Part shown: positions 10,289 to 22,429 of the stretch, one piece after another
How positions within the stretch are numbered: position 1 is the stretch's first letter
Layout: every line of letters begins with the position of its first letter
Source: Nothopassalora personata
Lineage: Eukaryota > Ascomycota > Dothideomycetes > Mycosphaerellales > Mycosphaerellaceae
DNA length: 64,000 nt
Direction: 5' to 3'
NCBI GenBank assembly: GCA_033816765.1
Contig: CM066290.1
Span: 1,364,001 to 1,428,000 of the forward strand
The notes under the pieces: model-generated
Told to the model about the DNA's origin: nothing
The model's input: the letters and a program-made list of their open reading frames with translations, nothing else
Database searches by the model: none
Made by a program: the position numbers and the translations under genes

Positions 10289-11520
10289 ATGTCGTCCTCA
10301 CCAGCCATCAAGCTGCGCCGCAAGAAGAATGTGAAGAAGGGAATCCAGTTTTGTCTGATGGTTTGCGGTGCTTCAGGAACTGGTCGCACAACTTTTGTCA
10401 ATACTCTCTGCGGTCGCCAGGTTTTGACTCCACTCGACACCGATGACCCGACCACTGCGCATCTCGAGGAGGGCGTCAAGATTAAGCCAGTGACGGTCGA
10501 GCTGGAATTGGACGAGGAGGGCACAAGGGTTTCGCTGACCATCGTGGACACACCTGGCTTCGGTGACAGCATCGACAACGAAGCTTCCTTCGGCGAGATC
10601 TCTAGCTACCTCGAGCGTCAATACGATGACATCCTGGCAGAGGAGAGCAGAATCAAGCGTAACCCGCGCTTCCGGGACAACAGAGTCCATGTTCTTCTCT
10701 ACTTTGTGCAGCCAACTGGTATGTTCAGCCGCATCGCGTTACGTTGACACCATGACTTACACAAATTATAGGTCACGGTCTTCGTGAGCTTGATATTGAG
10801 CTTATGCGCCGTCTCAGCCCGCGTGTGAACGTCATCCCGGTCATTGGAAAGGCCGACTCCCTCACACCGCTTGAGCTTGCCGAGAGCAAGAAGCTTATCA
10901 TGGAAGACATCGAGCACTACCGCATCCCGGTCTACAACTTCCCCTACGATATCGAGGAGGATGACGAGGACACGGTGGAGGAGAACGCTGAGCTTCGTGG
11001 TCTTATGCCATTCGCCATTGTTGGCTCGGACGACATTCTCGAGCTTGATGGCAAACGCGTGCGCGCACGTCAATACCCATGGGGTGTCGTCGAGGTAGAG
11101 AACCCACGCCACAGCGACTTCCTTGCGATTCGATCCGCTCTCCTCCACTCCCACTTGGCAGATCTCAAGGAGATCACCCACGACTTCCTTTACGAGAACT
11201 ACCGTACCGAGAAGCTTTCTAAGAGCGTGGCTGGCGGAAACGAGGGCACCGGAAGTATCAACCCAGAAAGTGACAGCTTGGATCCACAGTCGCTTGCATC
11301 ACAATCCGTCCGTCTCAAGGAGGAGCAACTCCGTCGCGAGGAGGAGAAGCTGCGCGAGATCGAGGTCAAGGTCCAGCGCGAGATTAACGAAAAGAGACAG
11401 GAGCTGTTGGCACGCGAGTCGCAACTCAAAGAGCTCGAGAGCAGGATGGTTCGGGAACAGACACCGGGCCAGCCATCGCTGACCGAAGACGACGAAAGTG
11501 TGGCCGGAGCCACGCACTAA
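10289..11520 (+). CDS. aspA: Septin, CDC11/AspA group
   Basis: GTP-binding cytoskeletal protein that assembles into heteropolymers at septa, branch points and the cell cortex. The joined model has 392 residues: exon 1 to 10,718, a 53-bp intron (10,719-10,771, GTATGT...TATAG), then exon 2; the junction rebuilds PTGHGLRELDIEL. Visible are the polybasic stretch RRKKNVKKG, the P-loop GASGTGRTT at 27-35, the switch motif DTPGFGD, the G4-like motif GKAD and the septin unique element in PRHSDFLAIRSALLHSHL. A C-terminal coiled coil (about 300-375) is rich in Glu, Arg and Lys. Start chosen at MSSSPAIKLRRKKN, matching the usual short N-terminus; the in-frame ATG at 10,151 would add 46 unrelated residues. 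The sequence order fits AspA/CDC11. Confidence 0.95.
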
Positions 11521-12481
11521 GCGAGTGACCGGACCGTGGACAAGCAAGATACCAGTGCGGCAACGCAATCACCCGCGCGAGGCACCCAATGTGAGATGGA
11601 GGAAGTATGGACACTACTATCCCGACAGGCATAACCCAAAGCCCCGGCCATGCGGACAGTGGCCAAGTTGGAGGAGAAGAAAGATTTTCCTTTGTACTCG
11701 AGCGTGTGTCTTAGGATTGGTCAGCGGATATCTGATTACTCTTTGGACGTGAAAAGCAGGGAATACCCAAATCGTGTACCTATCGGGCCTGTAGTTGCTG
11801 TGAACAAATAGTAATATTATCCATAGTTCTCGCCCCGACTTGCCCAGACCATTCCGTCCTGAGTCACCACTGGGAAGAACATGAAGTCAATGTCAGTATC
11901 GACTCTCGAGACGACCTGCTGTCCACTGCCATATTGCACCGCGATGATGACCAGATCTCTTTTTCACCGCTTGCCGATCGAGGTATGATGGCATATCTAC
12001 CACTTCTGCATTGTCAACGATAGTGCTTCGAACCTGACTACAAGATCTCCCACTGGCTGGAGCATCACGAAGAAGGTAGACAGCAAACGTGGCTCGACGC
12101 CGCGTTTCCAAAATACCAGCATTGTGCGCTTCGATGGAGAGACATGATGACGAACCTCGCACGGCGTTCCCTAAAATCTGGCAAGACGATCATCAGATGA
12201 ATGCATATTGCGCTGGTCTTGCAAGGCCGACCAGCTTGCACGAAGGACGGTGCGCGGCGAGTCACTACTGTGAAGAAGACTCTTCGCCACTTTAGTACTG
12301 CTGAACAGAAAGATGTGCCACATCTCGCCGTTGACATGAGGAGCTGGAGCGATGACAGTATTGCGGGCGTGCTGAGCTGTAAATGGGGCCGCGCGTCGAA
12401 ATGGCAGATGAGAGGGACGGTGAGCATGAGGTGGAAGAGTCAGAGGGTTCATGGGTTGTTCAACGGAGTTAGGGAGGAGGA
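11521..12481. other. Intergenic stretch, no supported gene
   Basis: Downstream of the septin gene and upstream of the decayed oxidoreductase. Frames on both strands (for example minus 12,065-12,427) overlap each other and look like chance. If the oxidoreductase once had its FAD-binding N-terminus here it is no longer readable: I find no GxGxxG-type block in any frame. A run of 12 G at 12,484-12,495 ends the stretch. Confidence 0.45.
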
Positions 12482-13110
12482 TTGGGGGGGGGGGGCGATG
12501 GGTGGAATTGGCAGAGTCTTTTGCCTTACTATTTGCAGACTGAGAACTTCAGGGCGTCGACGGAACAGCAGCAGAACAGTCTAGGCACCTACGATTCACG
12601 ACTACATGGTCAGAGTGGCGATGTTGATGTCTGCTATCCCTACGAGCTCGCCAATGTCACATTCCCGGACTTGGTTGAGGGTGCCCCGAATAGGCTGGGC
12701 TTCCCAACTACGCCTGATGCCAATGGTGGAAGAGTCGCCGGCTTCTTTCTTTGCTCGGCCCATGACAGCAGGGACGTGCCGCGAGTGCTTTCTACTATGG
12801 CACTAATGACAGGCGGAACCTGAGACTGGCCCAAGAGACCGTAACAAAGATGACGTGCCGTCGCCGTCGCCACAGGGAGCTGGTTGCTAATGAAGTCGAG
12901 TTCATCGATGGGAATGGCAACGTTCACGACTGGTCACTCTACCGCCCACGAGAAGTGATCCTATCTGCACGAAGCCTACGATCATCAAAGATCCTGGAGG
13001 CTTCTGGTATTGGTAACGCAACGTTGCTCCAAGACCTTGGAATGTACCTTTCGACGACGACACTGCCATCGATTGTCCTGTCCCAACTCAGATTGCTATT
13101 CAACCAGTGA
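12482..13110 (+). pseudogene. Truncated, frameshifted GMC oxidoreductase
   Basis: Two successive frames carry middle parts of a glucose-methanol-choline flavoenzyme. Frame 1 (12,482 to about 12,790) reads GWNWQSLLPYYLQTENF, then LHGQSGDVDVCYPYELANV and TTPDANGGRVAG. Frame 2 (about 12,795-13,110) continues with YGTNDRRNLRLAQETVTKM and then PREVILSARSLRSSKILE-SGIGNATLLQDLGM, the second GMC signature. The shift near 12,790 breaks the frame. The N-terminal dinucleotide-binding fold and the C-terminal catalytic His region are missing; family members have about 550-650 residues. The sequence keeps normal CpA, so decay was not by RIP. Confidence 0.75.
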
Positions 13111-13365
13111 TGATCGTTCCTTTGCTCCTCAATCAGATTCAGCTCCTACCTGGCAGACAGGGCTCAACCAAGAACCGGCATTGACAATCGTCGAGCACAG
13201 CTACTGTATGCATCATGTGAAGCGTCAGTGCATCGTGTCAGATTATAGACACAAGGCGGTGGGAATCTTAGTCTTGAGACGATAGACGTATCACATCATA
13301 CAACTCTACACGCTCCTGCCTTTCGCCACAGTTGCGGTTCTTCATTACAATGCGTATCTTTGGCC

Positions 13366-16300
13366 TCAAGCAACGACTCCCATAGCCCCCTGATATCTCT
13401 CAAACACTCCCATACCGACACCGTCTCCACCCTCGACCTCCTTTTCGTCTCCCTTGACCCTCACACGTCCCAGTCCACTACTCTCGTACTCTCGCACCTC
13501 ATCGCCAAGCACCCGCATCATCTCCACAATTGCGACCCGCTGCTCAAGGCTCATATTGCTCTCAGCCTCCCTCATGATCTCCAGGCCAGCACCCAACCTC
13601 TCCATGACCGCACGGCCCTCTTTCGAAAGCTTTGTCTTGGTGGGCATGTGCAGAAGCTCAACAAAGTCTTCAAAGACCTGCCCGCTCTTCTCCCATCCGT
13701 AAGGCTGGGAGTTCTGGAAGAGGGTCAGAATCTGGCGGAGAGAGTCGTAGTCTTCTTCAATCACGGCGGTTGGGCCGAGAGTGTCGGAGAGCACTGCGTG
13801 AGCTTCTTCGACTGCACCGGCGTTGATGAGGTACACGGTCTGAAGGTTTGCATCTCGCTCCACGGCGCGAGCGTGCTGTGCTTTGGCTTGCCAGATGATG
13901 TCCGCGGGAATGAAGAAGTCATCCGTCAATTGCGCGAAGACGTTGCTTTCTCCCTGCCCAGGTGCAGGGATCTTGGCGGCATTGCGGTTGACAATTGCTG
14001 TAATGGCCTTTTCGCGAACAGACTTGTCGCGTATGTGAAGGAGAACCCACACTGCGGTGATGAATTGATCGGCTACTTCGAGCTCGGTGGCGAAGTTGAG
14101 TGTGATCTGATCGAGCTTTTGTGTCGGAAATGACTTTGCAATGCCCTTCGCGACGAAGTACATGGCGAGCTGCCAGGCCACGCGGGAATTGAACGCGCTG
14201 CCAGAGACGGTCTGAGCATCGAACAGTAGTTCAAGATCGACTTCGGACACGGACAAGCGCAAGAGGCCAAGTAATGTATCTTCTCGGCCGGCTGGGGTGT
14301 CTGTTTGTTGCCATGAAGGAGTTGCGGGTACTTTCTCTGCACTGCTCCCAAGGTCTTTCGTGTAGTCATGGACGGCTTCTGCGATGCTGCCGTGGCCACC
14401 GAAGAACAGTCGTAACGCGAAGCTCTGCATCCATGTCAGGCGAAATTGCTCGGAGATACAGAACGAGTTCGCGCGGTCTTCAGGCGCTGCCTTGGGCCCA
14501 GTCCCAGCGACAGTGCAGACCTGTCCTGCGATGATAGAGTATAGTGCTCGCACTGGCTCGGACATCTCGCTCCAGTCTTTCCGCTTCAGCCACACCTGAA
14601 TCTGTTCGCCCATGACGATGCGGCTTTGCCGATCGCTGGGTAGTCGTGCCAGCAGAGTGGCAAGCTTGAAGTCTTTGGCGGTCACTAGGACTTCACATGC
14701 CCGGTCGATGTTGTTCACGGTAAGATGCAGCAAAGCCTTCTCCTCCGCTGTTTGAGCCTGACCCAGCTGCTGTTCGACAATATTGGCTAGATGCTCCGAC
14801 CAGAAAGCACAAAGAGCTTCCTGCTTAAGGCGACCCTCGTACTGCGTGATCTGGTCAGCAGTCATACCAGCCTTGAGCTCCTGCGGAAAGGTGTCGACTG
14901 AGTCGAAGAGTATGTGAGCCAGATTCCAAATCGCTTTCTCGTTAGACGCAGCTTCATCGCTGGCTAGCTGAAGAAACGGGGTGTAAGCGTCGGTCTTCGC
15001 TTGGGGAAACTCATGATTCTGCTCCACGGTCGTTGAGTCCTTCTGAACACCAAACCATGTCGGGTTGATGTCTCCAAGATCCGACCATTTGGCAAACCGA
15101 ATCTCTCGACGCTCACCTATCAGTGGTCGCAGAGCGGTGCTGAACAGTTCTGATGGCTGAGGGGCTGAAGGTGTTGTGGAGTATGCAATGATGCCGTCAT
15201 TCGAGAAGAAAGGTTTCATGGAGTCGTGAGATCCGAGGTCCTCCTTGTCGCTTAAGACATCAGGCTCGGACAGACGAGGTCGCTTAGGATATGGGTTCTG
15301 TTCATCATTTCAGCTACGGACTTCTACATCGGCTGTTATGTCGTGCTGCGATGTGGAACGCTCATGTTCGTGCTCCTCAATTCCTCTTACGCAGCCGTGC
15401 GCTGACTCGATCGTACAAAACGTGCTATGTGGGCAGGGAATGTGCAGGGGTGGAATGGTGATAAGGGAGTCATACCTCAAAGCCTTTGGTCAAAGCCGCG
15501 GCTTTCGTTGCTGGCTTCTGCTGTTCCCACAAGGAGGACATGAGATCCATGTGGTTGTTCAATGCCCGGCTCCTGCCGAGCTCTTTGCTCTCGTTGCCGA
15601 AGGTGCTGGTACCAAACCCGACCTTCTTCGCGCTCTTTTGTGCGAGGTAACTCTGTCCCAGCATACTTTCGCCCAGCCTATTCTGGCCCAAGCCGCTTCG
15701 GGAGAGCGCTGGGTCGACTTCTCTGAGCGTGCTTTGCTGAAGCTCGCGCAGCGCCTGGCGATCGCGCTTTCGTGGGCTCATGGTACGTTGTAGTTGGTCC
15801 TCCCATGCATCGGTTGCAAGCTTCTCCGGCGAGGCGAACGTATAGCGAGCAGCGGCAGGCTTCAAGATGGATCGAAGGGATTTCGGCTCCTCAGGCACGA
15901 AGGAACCAGGAAGTTCGGGAGAAGGTTCGTCCTGCATATCCTCAGCAAAGTCAACAGCACCAGCATTGTCGCCAGGCGCCATACTGGAGTGATGACGCTC
16001 GTAGGCGCCGGGTGATGGAGCCTGTACTGCACCACCAGCCGATATGAACGGATCCTCTTCGTCACCGAGCCCGCCAGACATGGTGTGATCTTCGATGTCT
16101 TCACCCTGGCCGCGGGAAGCAAACTGGCTTTCGTCAAAGCCAAGCAATTGACCGTGCTGTGACTCGCCGAATCCACCTGGCGCAGACTGGCCAGCAGACT
16201 GACCAAGCCAGCTGGACTGCGATCGCTTCTTGTTCTTCTGGAAGTCGAAGGTATCGTCGAGCTCACCAGTGCCGGTCTCCACGCTCTGCACAGTCTCATC

Positions 16301-19300
16301 CTCGGGGGAATCGCTCAGGCCGCTCGTCTCTGCTTGAACGTCCTCTTGCTCCATCTCCGTATCCTCGGTGAATTCATCACTGTCCTCGTCAAAGCCGTAC
16401 GTTGTGAAGTGCTGAACTCTGAATGTCCAGACCCCACTCTCGGGGTCATAGTTGACGAATTCCGTGCCCTTGGTGCCTCGGAGGCGTTTGATGTGCTTAT
16501 CGTAGGCAGGTCCAGTCTTGGCTTCCACCGCCTTTCTGCCACCATGACTCCGAGGCCACGAGTTCTCCAGGTAAATTGTGCTGGGCACGTTCAGGCCCTT
16601 ACCCATCGGCGGCTTGCTGGCATTTTCTGGGTAGACTGTAACTTGACGAGGCCTGAAGTTGCAGATCTTGCCGAAGATGTCGTCGAGGTTGGTGTTGGTA
16701 AGATCGCATGGTCCGAACTCGATCCGGCCAACACCATCACGGCCCACGACCAACTTGCCGACCTTGGAGAGCTGAGCGCGAGACATGTTCTTCAAGTCCT
16801 TAATGGAAGGCTTGCTCCAGTACTCGCCCACGTCGATGTTCTTTCCAGTATCCTTCTCGGCCGGCTTCTGCGTTGCAGGTGCGGAGATCGGTCGCTGCGG
16901 TTCTGCATCTTCTGGAACAGTGGTAAGTGATGCGCCGTTGCTGACTTGCTGCATCTCTGGGGCGCCATTCTGTGGCTTCGGTGCTGCTCGGAACAGACTT
17001 GGTGGGCTGTCCATCTCATCTGGTTCCTCAGTCCTCACGAGCGCATTGGCTGCGGTAGGAGTAGCATCAGACTGACCAGCGGTATTATCGAAGCTGACTT
17101 TCTTCCTCAACGATGGAATGTCGCTCTCACGACGAGCTGACTCGATCTGTCGTTGCTCTGGAGGCGCGAAAAGATCAGTACGGAGTGACCGATCAATGAC
17201 AAGCTTGCGCATGTTCCCGGACTGCAAGTACTTTTGCGACGCACTGCCCGGCGTTGGGCGTAGTAGGCTCTCGCCGTCGCGAGGTGTACCATCACCACCG
17301 CGAAGGTTGTTCATGCTCATGCTCTTAGCAAGTTTGCTTGTGAGAGCGCTACCAAGGCTACCGGATGGCTTCAGCAGGCTGCTTTGTTGTGGAGTGAGGC
17401 TTACAGAGTATGCAGAGCCCGGTGTGCCGTAGGTGGAATAGCTGAGGCCGTACCCGCCGTTGCGGCCCATTGTGCTTGCTCTCGGGGTGTAGACAGGCGA
17501 GTTCAGTCGGGTGCTGGACAACAGGCTCGGTGTCTTGTTCTGCACAGCTCTGGCACCATTAAGAGGGGTCGCCAGTGGGCCCACAGGCGTCGAACTCTGG
17601 CCAAGAGAGCTGAACAGCTGATCGTTGCCATACGGCGACATCGTAAGGCTGGCGTGTAGCTGGTTCTGCTGTGGAGTTTGAGTCTGCCCACCGAAGCTGC
17701 CAAAGAGCGAGTTGTTGTTTTGCTGCTGATTCTGGTTGTTCTGGCCCAAACTTCCGAAAAGACCGGTACCAGTGGACTGCTGGTTCTGCTGCTGGTTGTT
17801 GTTGGCACCAAACAAGCTTGCACCAGCGTTCGTAGAATTCGTGTTGCCAAACAAGCTGGCTCCTGCAGGCTTATTCTGGTTGTTACCGAACAGCGAGTTC
17901 TGTTGCTGGTTGTTCGCGCCGAACAGACCTCCGCCCTGCTGCTGTTGCGGTTGCTGGTTGTTATTCTGACCAAATAGCCCGCCACCAGTGTTGGTGTTAG
18001 TTGTCGATGAACCAAATAGGCCACCTGGCTTGTTCTGGTTATTATTGTTTCCAAAGAGACCACCACCAGCGTTGGCGCCGAAGCCAGTGTTTTGCTGTTG
18101 CTGCTGGTTGTTCGTGGAGCCGAATAGACCACCGCCAGTGTTGGTCGCCGTGGTGTTGTTACCAAAAAGACTTGTCCCGGCTGGCTTGTTCTGTGTATTG
18201 CCGAACAGTGAGTTACCGCCAGCATTCTGAGTCGCTCCGAACAGACCGCCAGCCTGTTGCTGCTGTGGTTGGTTGTTGGTCGCCCCAAACAGACCAGTAC
18301 CGGTAGTTCCAGTGGTGTTCGTGCTTGATCCGAACAGACCAGTGCCCGTATTAGTATTGTTACTTGCGCCGAACGCAGTATTGGTGCCGGTGTTGCCGAA
18401 TCCTCCCAAGGTTGGCTTGTTCTGCTGCTGGTTGTTTGCGCCGAACAGACTAGTCGTCTGTTGCTGCTGGTTATTATTCGCGCCAAAGCCACCACTGCCC
18501 CCGAACAGGCCACCACCTGTGTTGCCAGTGTTGCTCCCGAAACCTCCTGTCGTTGTGGTGTTCGCGGTATTCCCGAATAGACCCGTGGTAGGCTTGTTCT
18601 GCGCGGCGCCGAACAGGCCGCCTCCGGCGTTTGTGTTGGTTGACCCGAACCCGCCTGTTGTAGATGCATTGTTGTTCGTTGCACCGAACCCACCAAAGCC
18701 TGTGCTGCCAGTAGTCGCGGCGTTGTTGGTGTTGCCGAACAAGCCACCACCCGTCGAGGTCGCAGTATTATTGTTCGCTCCAAACGTGTTGCCTCCAAAG
18801 CCTGTTGACTGACCAAAGGTTCCAGCCTGCCCATTCGGATTGCCAAAGCGACGACCTTGTGCGTAGTCTTCAATTCTCAATTCTTCGAAACTCTTGCCCT
18901 GGTACGGCGGCATCATCGTGATGGACTGGTAATGCGATGTCTGGTTGCTGGCTGCATCTTTCTCGGTGAAAGGTTGGAAAGGAGTTGCAGCAGTGCCCTG
19001 GTTGTTTGTCACCGTGGTCGAGGCCCCAAAGCCACCTCCAAAACCTCCAGTATTTGCGGTGTTGGTCGCGCCAAAGCCGCCAGTGTTCGAGCTGGCCCCG
19101 AAGGCATTGCTCTGTGTGGTATTGGTCGCGCCGAATCCTCCAGTAGTGCCACTGCCGCCGAAGAGGCTTCCGCCGGTTGTAGCACCACCAAAGCCAGTGG
19201 TCGCAGGCTTGTTCTGGCCGAAGAGTCCTGTGAATGTGTCAGTCCATGCTATGCGGCCTCCTACGTCACCATCACTGTATGTGCCCGTGAGAAAGCTGCC

Positions 19301-19733
19301 TGGCGCCTGAGCCTAGCCCTATCGCCCGCGCTCATGATTCCAGCTCCTTGCCCAGTCATGTTGACTTACCTCCTGTATTTGAGTTGTTGCTTCCAAAACC
19401 TGTGCTTGCATTATTGGTTGCTCCGAACCCACCACCTCCAAAGCCTCCAGTCGTGCTGGTATTGCTGCCAAATAGACCCGGCGCACTCGTTGTCGCCGCC
19501 GGTGCACCGAAGCCGCCCGTGGTCGCAGGCTTTGCGCCGAAACCACTGAATGCACCTGATGTGTTGTTGGTGGCGCCAAATCCGCCTGTCGTGTTGTTCG
19601 TGTTGCCAAACAGTGATGTGGTCTGCGCGGCGTTGTTGTTGTTTGCGCCAAAGCCGGTATTGGTTGAACCAAAGCCTCCGCCAAAGCCTCCGCCTGTATT
19701 GCTGCTACCGAACCCTCCTGAGCCGAACGACAT
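13366..19733 (-). CDS. NUP145: Nucleoporin NUP98-NUP96 precursor (NUP145/nup189 type)
   Basis: Precursor that cleaves itself into a GLFG nucleoporin and a scaffold nucleoporin of the Y-complex. The joined model has 2,015 residues in three exons: 19,733-19,370, 19,227-15,476 and 15,297-13,366. The introns are 142 and 178 bp (19,228-19,369 and 15,298-15,475). Residues 1 to about 500 are FG/GLFG repeats. Within them a GLEBS-like Gle2/Rae1 site lies at about 218-250, containing [20 protein letters not shown]. The autoproteolytic domain is at about 915-1,065 and ends HFTTYG, with cleavage expected after Phe1062 (His-Phe|Thr). The NUP96 part, about 1,064-2,015, holds the helical scaffold. Splicing the second intron rebuilds [20 protein letters not shown], which strongly supports a single gene rather than two. 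Confidence 0.95.
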
Positions 19734-21192
19734 GATTGCGGTGGTCGAGGTATGGAGGATATAGAGGCCGCGCTCGTGCGGTGTGTTGCAGGTGGTTGCG
19801 CGCTATTCGAGCAGAATGGCGGTTCTTATGTAGTGCGGCCGGTACCTGAATGTATTGGGTCAGTGACGATGCCCAGTGGATGGGAATTCATGTCTGTGCG
19901 CGCCGTGGAGCTGTCTCAAGCTTGCAGACGGTGCCGACGCAATGCCTAAAGCTCCGAGACGTGAGTCGCAGGCTGTGCGCGCGATCCGTACACAGACTCG
20001 TGCTTTTGATAAAAGTTGCCGTACCTTCTCGGAGAATGTAGTGGGCTTCCGTGCGCTGTGCAGACACCAATCGCGAAAATCACACCCAACGCGCCATGGA
20101 ACGAGAACAGCAGCTGACAATGGATTGCTTGGATGATGCAGCTGCGCGAAGGAAAGAAGCTGCGACCAGCCGTGGACGCGAAGTTGCTTGGGTGAAGCTG
20201 TTTCGCCCGCTGCTGCGTGAAGTGCGAGAAGGACGGGAAGATCGCGCGACGGGGGATCCCGAAACTTTGGCGAGACACGTTCTTTCCAGCCTCCGTTCAC
20301 CGACAAATGACGTTCGACTTGCTCACGACACGCATCCACTTCGTCACTGCGAGTATCACGACGGGGACTGCTTGCAAGTGTCTAATAAGCTTTGCTTGCT
20401 GCGTGTGAGTGTAGGCAAGAGGGAAACGAAGAAAGGGCTTCAAATACATGGCTCCATCAGGCATCCGCGGAGCTCTGCGTTGCTGCCTTGGAGCTACTGT
20501 ACTCCGCCGCTCTGTGCGACTGCGCAACGGCAAGCAGCACGGAGGGTTGCTTTGCTGGCACTGCTTATATAAACAGCTACCTACTAGCTACTCGAATCGT
20601 CGGACTTGAGAGGTCAGGGACAGCGTTGTTCGACTGAGTCCGAATCGTCCCTGCAATGGATGCTCCTGCTGAGACGACGCGTCCGATTGAGCTCCGTCTT
20701 TTGCAATGGACAGCATTGACTCGACAGATCCTGTAACGAGCACTGATGACTCCGAAGCCATGTGTCTTGTGCACGAGCAGTAGAGAGCATTGCTAGGCCA
20801 CTGACAAGTACGGCCGAACCACACCGGGATGGGATGCAAGCCCGTGAAGCACAAAATTATCACAGTAGGAGCGAAGCTGAAGAGGACAATATTCCTTCGC
20901 CTCACTCTCGGCTGTTTCCAGACACATGTTTACCTTCACCTGATGTTGTCCTACATTGCATGCCGATATCTCACCTGAATCCCTTGGCTGCATCGCCAAG
21001 CACTCCAGTCTCCATGTCAACAAACCCCGGTCGATTGGACGTGAATGAACCGTCGCACATGCGATCATGCCCCCCCGCTCCTACCTGACTTCGCATATGC
21101 AACTTCACCTGGGTACCTGCGGCTGACACGATATCATAGTCAACAATTCCTTCCTCGCCATTCACCACCTCACCAGCAACACCAACACCACA
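19734..21192. other. Long intergenic region, no supported gene
   Basis: About 1.46 kb between the divergent NUP98-96 start and the Ser/Thr-rich protein. Several frames of 60-173 codons overlap on both strands and none looks like a real protein. A TATA-like element (cttatataaac) lies at 20,564-20,574, without a convincing ORF just downstream. It could serve an unannotated transcript or an upstream exon of the next gene. No tRNA or 5S gene seen. Confidence 0.45.
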
Positions 21193-22140
21193 ATGTCCAA
21201 CGTCTTAGCAAGCCCAAATACCGGGTTACAGCCAGACACCTGGTACAGCGTGCAAAGTTATGCCACTGACTACTACATCGCTGTTGGAAACTGTACGCTC
21301 AAGACACGCCGCTTCCTTTCAAACTACTAACTCGTCCTCCCAGCTTCCACCATCTCTCAACTCAGCTCCAACACAGATGATTCCTCTCTCTGGCAATTTC
21401 TCCCCGGCACCAGCACAGGGTCCTACGCCATCCGCTCCAAACAGTCAGCAGGCCGCTACTGTCTCTCCCCCGGGCCAGCTTTGCAAGCATGTGGCAGCAC
21501 AGCAGCGCAGTACCGTGTATTCAACGCAGTGTCGGACAATGGAGCAGACATTCTCGTCCCATCTCTCACTAGCGAGGATGCCGCACTCCACGTCTCTGGT
21601 GACAGCTCACAGGGCGATCCCGTCGAGACCGCGGATCTGGTAAACGACGTTGAGTTCCTCTTCGCTATCTCAAGTGTCAGCGCAGTCGACCCGTCTGCCT
21701 ATCCCACCACTCTCCCATCATCAAGTCCAACCTCGACAACCTCAAGCGCCGGCAACTCGACAACTCTGACGACATCGACAAGCCAGCCGACCAGCTCCCC
21801 AACAGAATCATCTTCTTCATCCAGCTCCGCGTCTCAGTCCCTCAGCTCAAGCCCTGCACCAGAAGACACGAGCAGCGCAACTCCTGCACCAACCTCCGAT
21901 GCTGCGCCATCGACCGCATCGTCGACCGTCGTCGTTACCGAAGACGCTCCAGTGACTAACGCCGCTTCACCCACGACTTCGACCGTCCTTATCGATCCTG
22001 CTACCACAGGATCTTCGACAGCGGCGAGTATGAGTGCCTCCCCGAGTATTGAGTTGAGCACCGGAGCTGGTGTGGCTAGCGCTGCGCGGATGGGATTCGT
22101 TGGTGTGGCGGTGCTGGGAGCTGGAGTTTGGTTATTGTAG
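21193..22140 (+). CDS. Ser/Thr-rich surface-type protein with C-terminal hydrophobic tail
   Basis: The model joins 21,193-21,292 and 21,344-22,140 over a 51-bp intron with donor GTACGC, a perfect CTACTAAC branch site and acceptor CCCAG, giving 298 residues. Residues 1 to about 165 form a folded part (starting MSNVLASPNTGLQPDTWYSV, with SAGRYCLSPGPALQACGS). Residues about 170-270 are Ser/Thr/Pro/Ala-rich and low complexity, as in O-glycosylated stalks. The C-terminus is hydrophobic (GFVGVAVLGAGVWLL), as in GPI-attachment signals. Oddly, the predicted N-terminus is not a signal peptide, so either an upstream exon is missing or the protein is tail-anchored. I do not recognise the N-terminal fold; a lectin-like module is possible. 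Confidence 0.7.
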
Positions 22141-22429
22141 ACTGGTGAGGAGCGGTGAGAGGAGGTTCACAAGTTTCATGTGCATGGATTACTCTGAACA
22201 TGACTTAAGACGAGGTGGCTTATTAGTGTGATATTCGTTCGACTCCCGATCGTCTATGTACAACGTCACCTATCGAGACGAGCTCTTGATCTCAGATGTT
22301 GGGCGAAGTGTTGCTGAGTGGTCGTAGGGCTTCTCTTTCACAGCAGAATAGGTAATGTCCGCACTCTGAGCAGAGAATCGAGATCCGCCGGCACCAGTTA
22401 TACCAATCGCTCGCCTTGGAAATGCTACT

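Noticed and set aside
18273..18812. Long plus-strand frame rich in Pro, Val, Asn and Leu opposite the FG repeats
   Set aside because: It is the antisense shadow of the repetitive GLFG coding sequence of NUP98-96; the minus-strand gene is supported by domain order and introns.
15470..19012. NUP98 part and NUP96 part as two separate genes
   Set aside because: Splicing the 178-bp intron joins them in frame with a continuous conserved linker, and the autoproteolytic HF|T site is present.
20051..20572. 173-codon plus ORF in the gap after NUP98-96
   Set aside because: Overlaps an equally long minus ORF, has no motif, and looks like chance openness.
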